NCBI GenBank assembly: GCA_963514095.1
Contig: OY741268.1
Coordinates: 25,495,657 to 25,559,656 of the forward strand
Length of the DNA: 64,000 bases
Source: Eutrigla gurnardus
Lineage: Eukaryota > Chordata > Actinopteri > Perciformes > Triglidae
Direction of reading: 5' to 3'
Shown: one piece after another, positions 24,930 to 35,500 of the stretch
Numbering within the stretch: position 1 is the stretch's first letter
How the letters are laid out: each line of letters opens with the position of its first letter
The notes under the pieces: model-generated
What the model was told of the DNA's origin: nothing
Database searches by the model: none
The model's input: only the letters and a program-made list of their open reading frames with translations
Program-made: the position numbers and the translations under genes

Positions 24930-25140
24930 CATTTTTGGAAAATGCACTCCGTTGCTTTCACGGTGAGAGTTGGATGAGGAAATCAATAACTCGCTCATGT
25001 CTGTAAGGTAAATATGCAGCTGCTTGTAGTAAAGGGATTTCATTGGTGAGCTTTCAAGGTGCTGCTAACCTTTGGACACTCTGCTTCCCGTATTTATGCT
25101 AAGCTAGGCTAACCAGCTCCTCGAACTTAGCTTTTATTTT
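24930..25140 (+). repeat. Degenerate repeat of the 'GCTAAGCTAGGCTAACC' family
   Basis: Key phrases in order are TTTTTGGAAAATGCA, GTGAGAGTTGGATGAGGAAATCAATAA (split here by changes), TCATGTCTGTAAGGTAAATATG (about 24998-25017) and TTATGCTAAGCTAGGCTAACC (about 25095-25114). This is an abundant fish repeat that I recognise, in plus orientation. A second, shorter copy lies at about 31750-31960. Non-coding, probably a non-autonomous DNA element. Confidence 0.6.
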
Positions 25141-26129
25141 GATGATGTTTTGCATAAACAGTCATAATATTCCTATTTATGACAGTTATGGATGGTCTGT
25201 ACGGCGGGGCGACGGCTGCAGAATGAAACCTTTTCATTCATCAAAGAATCAGGCCTCGTGCTATTTGATGAATTGTTATGTTAAGACGCAAACATTAAAA
25301 ACAGAAAAAAAAAAAAAACAATACATCACACGGCTAACGTCCCTCGCGATTTGATCTAAAACGTCACTTCTATTATTATTGCTTATCACTTTAACACTGA
25401 TTATCAACAGATACCTTTTTTCCTATCTTGTAGCTTTCAGTCTCCCGGTGATAAGCATCGGAGTGACTTATTTTCATGTTCACAATCAAGGATCGCATTA
25501 ATGTCTAATCTCACGCTCGGAGAAGCAAAGCGAGATGAAGATCCGGGAGATTTTCACTCCCAGACGGTTCTCAAATCAACCATCAAGATCTCTGTCTTCA
25601 GTAATCCTTTGAATGTCATTCACTTCTGATTTTTAATGCCGTTCTGAGCTCAGAGGCGGCGTAGCAGGAAGAGACGGGCCGCGTGTGTGTGTGTTCACGT
25701 TGAGGCAGCCATGTGCACGGCTTAGAGGAGCTCTAATAAGGGAAACACAGTCTGCACTCTCACACATCAGGCGTTTGGTAGCCGCTGTACAGTAGATTCA
25801 CATACCAGGAAGTATCTTAGTGATTTTTCTAACTGAGTCAACACATGAATTAAATATTTTGCTTAGAAATTCTCCTGGTTGCAACAACACTCTGCAACCA
25901 CAGCACTCTTTTTTTTTTTGTCATAAAGGTGAAGTTCTTAAAGTCAGCACTCACTCGGAGCAGCCGGGAAGCACATTTTGCTCTCGAAGGGGATTTGAGT
26001 TAATCTGACAAGCATCCACTGCTACAAGGTTATTTAAAAAAATATGTATAAAGCTATCATTAGCTCACATCGCAGTCAGCTGCTGCCTTCTTCACGCTTG
26101 TAAAATGGAAACACAGGATTTTATTCAAT
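25141..26129. other. Non-coding stretch, no gene seen
   Basis: Includes a poly-A run near 25303-25318 and a poly-T run near 25909. No exon or known repeat was recognised. Confidence 0.45.
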
Positions 26130-26370
26130 ATCTTCAGCAGCTACTAACTAAGTACATTTACTACTTAAATGCTATTATGAGGTGCTTGTACTAATATTGC
26201 TGTATTTCTGTCTTATCCTACTTTATACTCCTCCTACTTTACATATTCAGATGTTAGTATAATTAACAAATAATTATGTGTTATTATAGATTAAGCCACC
26301 CAGCAGTATACACATTTAATAAAAGTAGCACAGCACATTTAAGTACTTAAGTACGCAGAAATGCATCAAT
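26130..26370 (-). repeat. Degenerate 'AAGTAC' dispersed repeat, minus orientation
   Basis: TAACTAAGTACATTTACT (about 26145-26162), GAGGTGCTTGTACT, then TACTTTATACTCCTCCTACTTTACAT match in order the terminal part of an abundant fish repeat built of AAGTA/AGTAC phrases. A longer copy in the opposite orientation lies at about 45310-45990. It is probably a hAT-like non-autonomous element; only the end is well preserved here. Confidence 0.6.
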
Positions 26371-27479
26371 TATTATAACACAATTATCCAATATACTGTA
26401 TATTATTCTGAAACGGGCAATTCGGCATAATGAGAACTTTTAATTATAATAAAGTTTCAAAAAGTGTTTCAAAAGTTAAAAATATCATAATTAATGTCTG
26501 TCTAAACATGAATCATAGTGTCAACTATTTAGCAATAACACAAGGACATTTTACCCCAAAAATGAATATCTGCAAACTGTGCCCATCTCTGCGGTTCACG
26601 GATGTCCTGCCGTTTGCACTGAAAGGATTGACAGGAGTTCAGTTCGTGACTTGTGCTTTAACAGAACCGACTGTGCTTTGAAGCCTTCGTGGCACTCAGC
26701 GGTCCAACATTACATAGATGGAGGGGCCGCCCACAGATAATGCCAAAATACACTTTATTCTAACTGCATATGGAGGAAAATAGCCAAGAGGAGCGGACCA
26801 GGGTGGAAAACATATCTGCAGTCAAGAAACACTGCTGCATCAGTATGTGTGTGGCCGACAGCATTGATTTGAATGGATGCCGGACCAATTAAATTCAATG
26901 AACAACAAAATAAGGTGTTTCTTTTTCATTGAGATCGACTGCTTTAAAAGTCAAATTTTTCATCAAAAAGATGTTGACCCCCCCATCGGTGAATACAAAG
27001 ACAACAGAGGATGTGACTGGATTGATTTCTGGGCATCATGAATGTTGTTTTGATTTTCACCAAGTAAAACTTGTAAAGCAGTTGTTTCACAACCAACCGC
27101 CATGAATATGTAGTCCGTTATGGAGCCGGCGTCCACGGCAGAATATTAAAGTTTAAATTCCGGACACCTTGGAGCCGTAGCGTCATGTGCGACATTTTCA
27201 ATTACGTAAAAATACGCGTGAATTTTGAAATATTGTGATAAACTCGTCGGTTGTCTTTGCCAATCCCCGTCTACGGTCCCAGATCACGCTCATGTTCCAA
27301 AGTACATGACTAACGGAGCAGGATGGATTAGTGTTAATGATCCGCAGCATGGAAATGAGCCTCGCATCTTTTCGCATCGCGTCTCTTTGTTTTCCCCGCC
27401 TGCCCCGCGCTCATCAGCAGCAATGACCATGAGACTTCCTCACAATGAGGGGGGAAATCTGGGCATGTTTTCCGAACTG
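26371..27479. other. Non-coding stretch, no gene seen
   Basis: AT-rich unique sequence. The 83- and 89-codon frames (26430-26681, 27225-27494) have no recognisable domain or splice context. Confidence 0.45.
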
Positions 27480-27965
27480 CGTCGTCAGTGTTGAAAGGTA
27501 TCTTACCAGGGGGTCTTTCTAATTAAACTGGGGCCCAAACCAAGGCTGTGGGAGACCGTGCATCTGCTATGCAAAGTGGCTAGAAATCCTCCAGCTGCCC
27601 ATCTGTAAAACTTTTCATCTGGCCTCCATCGAAAGGAGGTGGTTTGGGAAAATGCCTTTATTTTTCATAATCCTCCCCCCCTCCCCCCCTCTCTCTCCCC
27701 TACCTTATCCATATTTCATGAAGAGCTCTGGAGGTATGAAATTGTCTGAAACTAATCCACTGCTGGATATTTAGTCCCAGATTAAAATCACTCGCTTCAC
27801 TGCCTCATAATTCTGCTCCTATTGATTGCCTGGGTCCAAATATAAGTCAAGGATGTACAGAACATTTTTCCCGGGACTTTTCTGAAATTGTATCAGCAAT
27901 GAATCCATGCAAATGGGGCCACGCGGAGTGAGTTTTGCACCAGCTCAGCACACCGAGCGGTTTGT
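27480..27965. promoter_or_regulatory. Candidate conserved enhancer-like block
   Basis: Repeat-free sequence with TTTCTAATTAAACTGG near 27516, a GCTATGCAAAGTGG octamer-like site near 27567, and CATGCAAATGGGG at 27906-27918. The same 13-mer recurs at 48333-48345 inside another block of similar character. A short C/T-rich tract (27676-27702) interrupts it. There is no coding signature. Regulatory role inferred. Confidence 0.35.
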
Positions 27966-28437
27966 TTAGGCTCATGTTTATATCGCCCCAACGTTCTTAC
28001 TTGTAACCCCACGACTGCACATCCAAGCGGGATTTAACCATATTTCAAACAGACCTGAAGACAGCTCCCTGTGATCAGGGGAGACAGGGAGAGATGCGCA
28101 CTTGTTAAGTCAAAATTGCAAGGGGGATCATATGAATACAGCGTGTGCTGACAATGCTCTATATACAGTATTTTTGTAGTTTAAAATGTAACCACGGGCG
28201 ATTTCCATTTGTTACGCAGCGCTGCTGTCATTTGGTCCAATTGTCACACCAGGCGGCAAATTCAATACGAGTTGACAGCAGCGCCACAGCCTGATATCAA
28301 GGGAGGGGATGAGGATGAAAAGTGAATACGAGGCCGATGCTCGCAAATAATATACAGCAAAGGATGCTGGCAATTTTCCTTTGATGAATAAAGATGGAGG
28401 ACTGTTATATTTTTCGTATTGTTAAGAAATCGCTTAC
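27966..28437. other. Non-coding; would be intron of the minus-strand exon
   Basis: If the exon at 28438-28500 is real, this is the sequence just 3' of it on the minus strand, beginning with the donor GTAAGC read from 28437 downwards. No further exon was recognised in it. Confidence 0.4.
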
Positions 28438-28500
28438 CACCAACAACAAAAGTCTCTTCATAGTCTGACTCCTCCGCCTGCTCGTCTCCAGCCTCGAGCC
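28438..28500 (-). CDS. Internal 63-base acidic cassette exon, host gene unknown
   Basis: Read on the minus strand, this segment is preceded by a pyrimidine-rich acceptor (TTGTGACTTCTTTTTAG) and followed by a strong donor (GTG then GTAAGC). The one frame open through both borders reads as a leading Gly, then LEAGDEQAEESDYEETFVV and a terminal Gly. It is strongly acidic (8 Asp/Glu in 18 residues) with a central SDYEE that resembles a casein-kinase or tyrosine-sulfation type context. Length is 63 bases, divisible by three. It starts and ends in phase 1, so it can be skipped without frame change. Phase-1 symmetry is common for exons of extracellular Ig, FN3 and other adhesion-type proteins. I cannot name the gene; neighbouring exons are not visible, so the introns would be long. 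A chance match to splice consensus remains possible. Confidence 0.5.
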
Positions 28501-28899
28501 CTAAAAAGAAGTCACAAATATATTGGCAGCAGCAGCACTTGTGGTGGAGATTGTCTGCAAACACTGCGCACTCTGGAAATAAACCCACAAAGCATCTGAT
28601 GGGTTTGAAGATGTATACATGGATGGGTTTTACCAAGCACAGAAACAAGTTGTCTCTCCAGCGAGACGAGTCGGCGTTTATGTCTCCAGCAGAATCTCAG
28701 GTTCTCTGCTGCTTACGTAAGGTTCTGTTCTCTCTCTCTCTCTCTCAAAACAGCACAGGACGAGCTTCCACCACACCAGGGAAGCGCCTAACATCAGAGC
28801 GTTTTCTTGTAACATGGTCCGCTGTAGTCCGCATATGGTATTTTTTCCATAAGGCCCTGACACCGGTGCTGATTTATGCCTCATTTATGTCTGAGCAGT
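28501..28899. other. Non-coding; upstream of the minus-strand exon
   Basis: Contains the acceptor of the minus-strand exon at 28501-28517 and a short (CT)n tract at about 28730-28746. Open frames across it have no recognisable domain. Confidence 0.4.
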
Positions 28900-29310
28900 G
28901 TTTTTTATGCTGACAGAGCAAGACGTATCAGTAAAAAGACAGCGAAGGCGTGAATGTTAAACGAGTCAAATCGCTGCTCGTTTTCAGGTTCATTCTTGTG
29001 TTCTGGGTTTATATGCATAAATGTAAAAAAATGATCTTTCTGTCTGAATATGCCTGTGTTTTAGCGCCTGTCCCTTTAAGGCCCCCCCTCTCTAAGAAGA
29101 AACCCAGCTCTGATCGGCTTGTGAGGAAGAACATTTTGCACTTTTAGGAAAGGTATACTTCTGAAGGGGTGGAGATACACAGATGGGGGCGGGTGTATTT
29201 TAATGATCCGACATGTGACAGGAAGGGGAGTCAAAGCGGGCTTGTTATAGATTATGGGTATGAATGTGTACAAGCAAAATCAACCTTCTCATGATGTGTC
29301 CCCTTTAAAT
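28900..29310. repeat. Possible transposon remnant
   Basis: Phrases such as GCGCCTGTCCCTTTAAGGCC (near 29064) and CATGATGTGTCCCCTTTAAATG (near 29290) resemble sequence found at the ends of non-autonomous fish DNA transposons. I could not find clear terminal inverted repeats or a target duplication, so both limits and identity are uncertain. Confidence 0.3.
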
Positions 29311-29739
29311 GATTTATGCTAATTATTGGCACACACTGTAGTAAGTAAAAAAAATAAAAAATCAATAACCCAAACAGGATATAGTACTTTCCTTGGGGAC
29401 TATTTTCAGCTGCAGAATTATACACATTTGGTGCTCTAGGGAGTATTTACAGCATTAGGATTATTAATGTGGGATTGAGTTCAAATGAACTGCAGTGGCC
29501 ATGATCATTGTAACCACAAACAGTTATGAATGTGTTTTTCATAATTGCAGCGGAGGTCAGTGGCCCTGAGGAAGTAGTTACATCAGCATTTCAATACAGC
29601 GGAGGCTCTCGTCAGCGGGGGGAATTGATCGATGGTTCGGGTCTTTTCAGGGGATTTGGTGACCATAATAAAAATAGTGTTATTGATATTTGGAAAAAAT
29701 AATGAAAAGAATGCACATGCTGCCATTATGACATGTGAG
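29311..29739. other. Non-coding stretch, no gene seen
   Basis: Repeat-poor AT-rich sequence with a few TTAATG/ATTATTAAT cores (near 29458) that might be regulatory. It ends at the target-site copy CATGTGAG (29732-29739) of the hAT-type element. Confidence 0.4.
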
Positions 29740-30267
29740 CAGTGTTGCCAGGTGTACGATAATTATCGTATTTGTACGACAATTTTGCCCTCTGTACGAT
29801 GTACGATCAATAATCCCAAAAAAGACCAGAAATACGATAATTTCACCATTCCGTGAATGTGTGGTTGTAATTGGTTGTAATCAGCCTGTCAGAGTTTTTT
29901 TGTGAATCTGAAGGCATCTGTTTCACGATTGACTGGAAATTCCAGCCAATCGTGCTTTTCTAAATGTGAGCTACGAGTGACATGCGTTTGCCTCAGAACA
30001 ACGGCCATGATTGGCTGAATAGTCGGCTGCGCCCGCCCCATGAGTGAGGAAAAAAAATTAATAAAATTAAGAAGAAGCAGAGCCAGTCTGGAAGAAGAAG
30101 CACTGAAAATGAGTGAACATGTTAGACGCTATTCAACACTAGAGTGACTATACCGCATCAATAGACTTGTTATTTTGGTTATGACGGGTGTACGATAATT
30201 TCCCTCAAAATACGATAATTTTATGTCTCTGGTACGATAACCCTACATTTCTCACCTGGCAACACTG
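29740..30267. mobile_element. Complete 528-bp non-autonomous hAT-type element
   Basis: The ends are perfect 15-base inverted repeats, CAGTGTTGCCAGGTG at 29740 and its complement ending at 30267. An exact 8-base target duplication CATGTGAG flanks it (29732-29739 and 30268-30275). An 8-bp duplication and CAG-starting ends are hallmarks of the hAT superfamily. Inside, the motif TACGATAA recurs near both ends at 29755, 29833, 30191, 30211 and 30233, all in the same orientation. The first copy is part of a perfect 16-base palindrome (29755-29770). A further imperfect 31-base palindrome sits at 29924-29954. No transposase frame is present, so movement would depend on an enzyme in trans. The intact duplication suggests a fairly recent insertion. 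Confidence 0.9.
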
Positions 30268-30275
30268 CATGTGAG

Positions 30276-31749
30276 TAAATTACAGCAGCTAACTATTTGC
30301 TTAATAGTTTACAGATATCTGAACGTGATCTTTTTGTTGTAAGTTTTTTTTTTAACAACATATTGTTGTTGTGATCCAGAAACCTTCAGATACATAAATT
30401 CATATTTTTTAAGCTCAGGAAATAACAGCAAGGGATAAAAGTATTCAACAGCTTGAACTTGGCTTATTGTCATTTGTTAGTGGCCTAAAATAAAAGGACA
30501 TTTTATCGTACGTTAGTGATGATTGATAATTATACTGTATTGTACAATTGTGTGAAAAGTTGCTCGACTGTGATACAGTAGAAGTAGAAGTATTATTGAA
30601 GTCATGGTCCAACCTTTACTCCCCCATTAATGCTGGTGTTCCTGACATTTCAATGAGAAACATCTCTCTGGCATTTAAAGATGTTTCACTGCCGGAGCAA
30701 CAACAGGAGGGTGTTCTCAAGGCAAGCCGTGGGGGTGGAGGGGGGGGGGGTTTACATGGGTGCTGTTTTCCTGCAGGGTGCTCTCCAACACCATGCGTGA
30801 GACTTCACAAGGCTAAAGATGGAGATGTGTTGATGCATCCCTGCCAGGAAATCACAGCCCAGCTATTCAGCGGCAAAAGCCACGCAGGCATGGCAGGTGA
30901 TAAACTCTAAAACTCTGCAGGAGAACCAGAGAGTGCAGCAATGAGCAGCAGTCTGTCACCGACTCACTGTTTGTTCTTTGAAATCTTGTCTGAGGCATGT
31001 TTTTAAAAAAAAAAAATAACGTCACAAAGGGTTTTAATTAAATGTGTGCAGCAGATTAAGTACAAGGGATTTCTAAAAGAAAAACTAAACAAATATGTTG
31101 CTCGATTCAGTCGGCAAACATTGGGATGATGGTTTAAAACAAAATGTGTGATAAATAAAATATTAGAAATGCTGGATGACACTCATGTGAAGCAACAACA
31201 GAGATGTACTGGAAGATTCGAGGCCAGAAAATTGAAATTCTGCAACAAGCGGCAGCTTATCTCTGTGTACAAGGAGAACGTGAAGCTCTTCCATGTGCAC
31301 TTGATTAATTATGGAAATACGTATTTTGTTTGTTTGCGGCTGACTTTTTGGTGCCATAATCTTGCTGCAGATTGAGTTTCAGCAGGCTCTAGCCCGAGTA
31401 TTATGTCTGCTATAGAACAAGCCCCCTTGTCTCCGAAGATTATTCCATCTATGAGGAGTCTGGCAAGTAAACAAAGGAACAGGTGGTTGGCTGCAAAAGA
31501 GGCAAAGGAGTAATAACACGTCCACAGGACACGGATCCGTGTCTGTTTGTTTTGCTGGGCTCCGGAGCTCTCCAGTCTCTCACTGTGTGGGTCTAATGAC
31601 AGTGTTCAGTCAAGTCCTCAACTTCAACAGCATCCACAGGCTTTGACAATAGTGCTTTTACCATGGCCAGATATGTTTTGATTTTCCTGTTTCCCTTCCT
31701 TGTTGCAGATCTAAAACTACGTTCTTACAGAATACAGCCTTCAGTGCTT
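30276..31749. other. Non-coding stretch, no gene seen
   Basis: Includes a G-rich run near 30731-30750 and an A run near 31003-31017. The 120-codon frame at 30548-30910 runs through the G-run (poly-Gly) and has no recognisable domain. No exon was supported. Confidence 0.45.
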
Positions 31750-31960
31750 CAAGGAATAGATTGACGTTTTGGGAAATACAGTAAGATGAGAAGATTGAGA
31801 GATTCTGTGTCGAATAGGAAGCTAGAGCCACAAGTTAGCTTAGCTTAGCATAAAAAAACTTCGTTTTTATATATAGGGGAGGTATAACGTGAATTAGTAA
31901 GATTTGGAAGGATTTTTTTAACTGCTGGACAGGCAGGCTAGCATCCTTTTTTTTGTGAAA
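31750..31960 (+). repeat. Second copy of the 'GCTTAGCTTAGCATAAA' repeat family
   Basis: Contains GACGTTTTGGGAAATACAG (about 31763-31781), AGATGAGAAGATTGAGAG and GAAGCTAGAGCCACAAG followed by TTAGCTTAGCTTAGCATAAA (about 31834-31853). This is the same family and orientation as the copy at about 24930-25140, and it is degenerate. Confidence 0.65.
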
Positions 31961-32487
31961 AATAATTTTAAATAAGATAATCACGAATCATATGGTCTCC
32001 TATGAAATGGTTGCATAAATAATGTGTAGGATTCATACATTTAAATTTAGATTTCCACTTTTTCCACCGTGATAGTGATCTATACATTTACATTTAGGAA
32101 TTTTATGGAATATAATGGAAAAATCCCCACGATTGATTATTCACGATGGGTTTCTCGGCTGCGCTGGTGAAGTCGGCTCGTAATGACAAGGCCAAATATT
32201 CCAGACGCTCCAAGCTGCCGCTGCGGCACATAACATTGAATTCTGTGAGAGAAAATAGCTCGCTGCATATCCTTGTTGATTCCCCGAAGAGGAATGTTTT
32301 TTAATAAGCCCCCCTGTGATGACTTCCAGAACACGGATCCGGGATTTTTCTTTTTGAGGCCAAGCGTTTTACCTTCGTATTGGAAATTCCCCAGACGTCC
32401 TCCGCTCCTCCTGAACCCATACTTTCACTGAAAACATTACACTTCCCCTGCCACAAGATTCCAGAGGGGGGGGAACTCATCTGAATT

Positions 32488-32650
32488 TGAAAAACTGTGT
32501 CTTGTGAGAACACAATTCCCAGGTGTGGTGAGCTCGCCCTGGAATTCAGATTTTTCAGGTTCTACTCCGAATACGACGGATATCAAAAGAGGAAGCGGGG
32601 ATCGTTCGCCAAAGAGCGAGAGGATGAGACGACTCCATGGAGGAGTAAAG
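32488..32650 (+). repeat. Dispersed repeat, local copy A
   Basis: Shares an ordered series of phrases with 34998-35143: GTGAGAAC, CCCAGGTG, GTGAGCTCGCCCTGGAATT, TTTTTCAGGTTCTACTCCGA, AGCGGGG, CGCCAAA and CCATGGAGGAGTAAA. The two copies lie in the same orientation about 2.5 kb apart with small insertions and deletions. No coding function. The open frames across it reflect sequence lacking stops. Confidence 0.75.
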
Positions 32651-34997
32651 TGTTACAATCTAATAAAACGACAAAAAGAGACTCAAAACAAGGTCAAAAA
32701 AATCTCACAGGAAAGTTCTCTTTAGATTTCATATGAGTCTTGACAGCTCCACCAACCATGTTCCTTAGAAAAAAAAAACATTTATATTCATTAAGTACTT
32801 CAGTAACACAATAAAACAGTGAAAACAATTCACTGACTCATATCTCCTCTCCGTTTGCACACACTCAGCCTAAATTGACAGCCGTGTTACGGAAAACACA
32901 CCCTGAAAACATCGCTTACTTACGCGCTACGCAGCATTTTGGCAGGTGTCTTTGCTGCTTTACTTATCTCAGATTCCTTTGATAGAAATGTCTGTGGATG
33001 CAGAAAATAACGCACGCCCAGGGAAATACACCATGACAGGACTTAGAAGGAGTTAAGTTGAAAGTACTTTCAAAGGTCATATTCTTATGACTTGTTTTGC
33101 CTCAGGGTTGTGTGAGTTTGAGTGAAAGGATATTTCTGCCTGGACCTAATGTTCCTTTATTTATTTCATTTTTACCAATATGTCGACATAAGGGGAATCC
33201 CACTGATCGCAGTATTTAAGGCTGATTTTTAATCAATTCTAGTGACTTTGTGGGCTCAGGCAACAAAACCCCTATTTCCTGTTTGGCACAGCAACATCAA
33301 CAAGGACACACGTGTGAGGAACAGATTGCCTGTGATTTGAGTTGTTGTTGAGTTGGAAAAACGACATTTTCATTGCTGTTTGTTGGTGGCTGTGCCGGCC
33401 GGCCCCTGTGGGTGTGAGCAGCTCAGCGGTTTGGCAATTATGACCTGTTGAGCACAAATGATATTTACGACGGTAAAAACAAGGAGGCAAAAAGCCAGCG
33501 GGTAACAACAATGGCATTAATGGGGTCGTTTTCTTGTTTGATTGCTGGAAGACAACGGGGATGGACTGGGAATGAAAGAGGGCCTCTCAATCAATCATAA
33601 CCAATGTTGTCAGTATATTATCTAATAAAAGCAAGAAGCTATAGACATTCTGACTATGTGTTTCCATTCGGATTGCGTTGGACCTGCAGCCCACTCACCT
33701 TGGCCCATCGTTAGAACCCAGTCTTTGTTTCGCCGAGGTGTGCCGGTCCAGGTTGGCCAGGCGCTAGAAGAGCGGTCCAGGATGGCCGGTCCAATTCTGG
33801 GTGGCATTGTGTCAGGCTGACATATTTCTAGTGCATTCAACAGTAGAAATACTCACAGTGCATCCAATGTCTGTTTTTGTGTCTGATTTCAGCATAAAGA
33901 GGAACTGATGATTGTTTATACACCCAGAATTTTGATGTTTCAATATTGGCTTGGTGTTTACTCAATCCAACTCATGTTGACCCTTTGCTGAGTCCCGTAC
34001 CTCGAAAGCGGACTAGCCAAACATAGCGTAGCATCGACCACCTCCAACCAGGGTCTGACAACTAGATCCAAACACTCTCATGTAGTCGTTTCAGATTTTC
34101 TTATTTTTCTGGTTTTGTGGAATTCGACCTAGTCGTTTTGTGTAATACTTGTTACCAGGAGAGGTTGCTTCTCTCAGAAATTGCTTTTTTTTTCTTTCTA
34201 AAAATGGGATATTATTTATTCTGGTGGTGCAGTAAGTGACAGTGTGGGCTCCATTGTACCTCTGACAGCTCGACAGTGTAGCAGTGGAGGGTGGGGCTTA
34301 GCAAAAGGTCAATGGAAGACTGCTATAATTAGCCTTTTTTGTCACTGTAAAACAAAAGCAATGCATGGATCGAAAACATCTCGGTTCATATGCTGTTTGT
34401 GGTCCGCTGATATTAACCCTGAGCTGTGATCTTCAAGCGTGAATCCCTAACCTTTAGTTAATGTAAGCCCTGGAGCCAAAGTGGAGGTCAGCCTCGGGCG
34501 AGGGGAGTCAAAAACATCAGGCCCAGAGATCAATCTAAAAGACAGACACAGATTTGTTAGTTGTATCTTATTCTTAAGGCAGAAGTCAGAGAACAGTGGA
34601 CTGAGGGCTGGAAATTAGTATTGAATTTTCCCTGTTCAGCTGACGTCAAAGCAGAAGATTTCATAAATCCAAGCTGACAAACAACAAAGATATAAGACCC
34701 AAGTCTTACTGAAAGGAAGCTTTGGACAGCTCCTGGTGCTGAAATGAGGTCAAACAAACCTACTAGATCAATACTACCTGAATAACGTGAATATATTCAA
34801 CAATACCAGATCTCTTCATATCAAACACAGTTTTAATTCGACAACATTTTGAACATTTCCTTCACTGTTCATTCTTCTTTAGGTCCACTTCATGATCTAC
34901 TTTTCAGATGCACAGTGAAGTCTTATTTTTAATACCAGTATTGCCAATTAGACCTAATGAATTGTGTGATCTGGGGATCTGTCTGATCTGAATAAAA
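32651..34997. other. Non-coding stretch, no gene seen
   Basis: Mixed sequence. A small patch at about 33740-33800 has internal near-repeats of GGTCCAGG and CCGGTCCA. No exon or recognised transposon was found. Confidence 0.45.
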
Positions 34998-35143
34998 GAA
35001 AAACTGCTGTGAGAACAGAATCCCCAGGTGTTGTGAGCTTGCCCTGGAATTTCGATTTTTCAGGTTCTACTCCGAATGCAACTCGTGTCAAAGAGAGGGA
35101 GCGGGGCTCAATCGCCAAACTCCACTTCCATGGAGGAGTAAAA
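34998..35143 (+). repeat. Dispersed repeat, local copy B
   Basis: Partner of 32488-32650, with the same phrase order and a lower match in the middle (a gap replaces the GAGCGAGAGGATGAGACGAC part of copy A). Directly downstream begins another known fish repeat (35225-35500), so copy B may be part of a composite or nested region. Confidence 0.75.
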
Positions 35144-35224
35144 TCAATTGAAAATTAATTGATCACAGAGATTATTTCTGATCCCTCCACATCTGTCAGT
35201 CAACGCATTAACTCAGTCGCCAAC

Positions 35225-35500
35225 CTCTGGTTCTTTGCATTCTCTCTGCTGGCCATCAGGGGGCGACTCCTCTGATTGTAAAAAGATGTCCGATTGTATA
35301 GAAGTCTATGAGGAAATTACCCTCCTTCTTATTTGATTCATTATTTCAGTAAACATTGCTCTGCCGATTATCTTCATCAGATCCGCCCGTCGCTCCTCTT
35401 CAGTCCAAATATGGTCATTTCCAACCGACCGTAAGATAACAAAGCAATGGGTGACATCACAATGACTACATCCACTTCTTTTATAAAGTCTTCTGCAATG
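35225..35500 (+). repeat. Degenerate teleost dispersed repeat
   Basis: CATCAGGGGGCGACTCCTCTG (about 35255-35275), GTATAGAAGTCTATGAGGAAATTACCCT and TCAGTAAACATTG, then CATCCACTTCTTTTATAAAGTC (about 35469-35490), follow in order a very common fish repeat that I recognise. Non-coding; class uncertain. Confidence 0.65.

Noticed and set aside
30548..30910. 120-codon plus-strand frame
   Set aside because: Runs through a poly-G (poly-Gly) tract with no domain; a chance frame.
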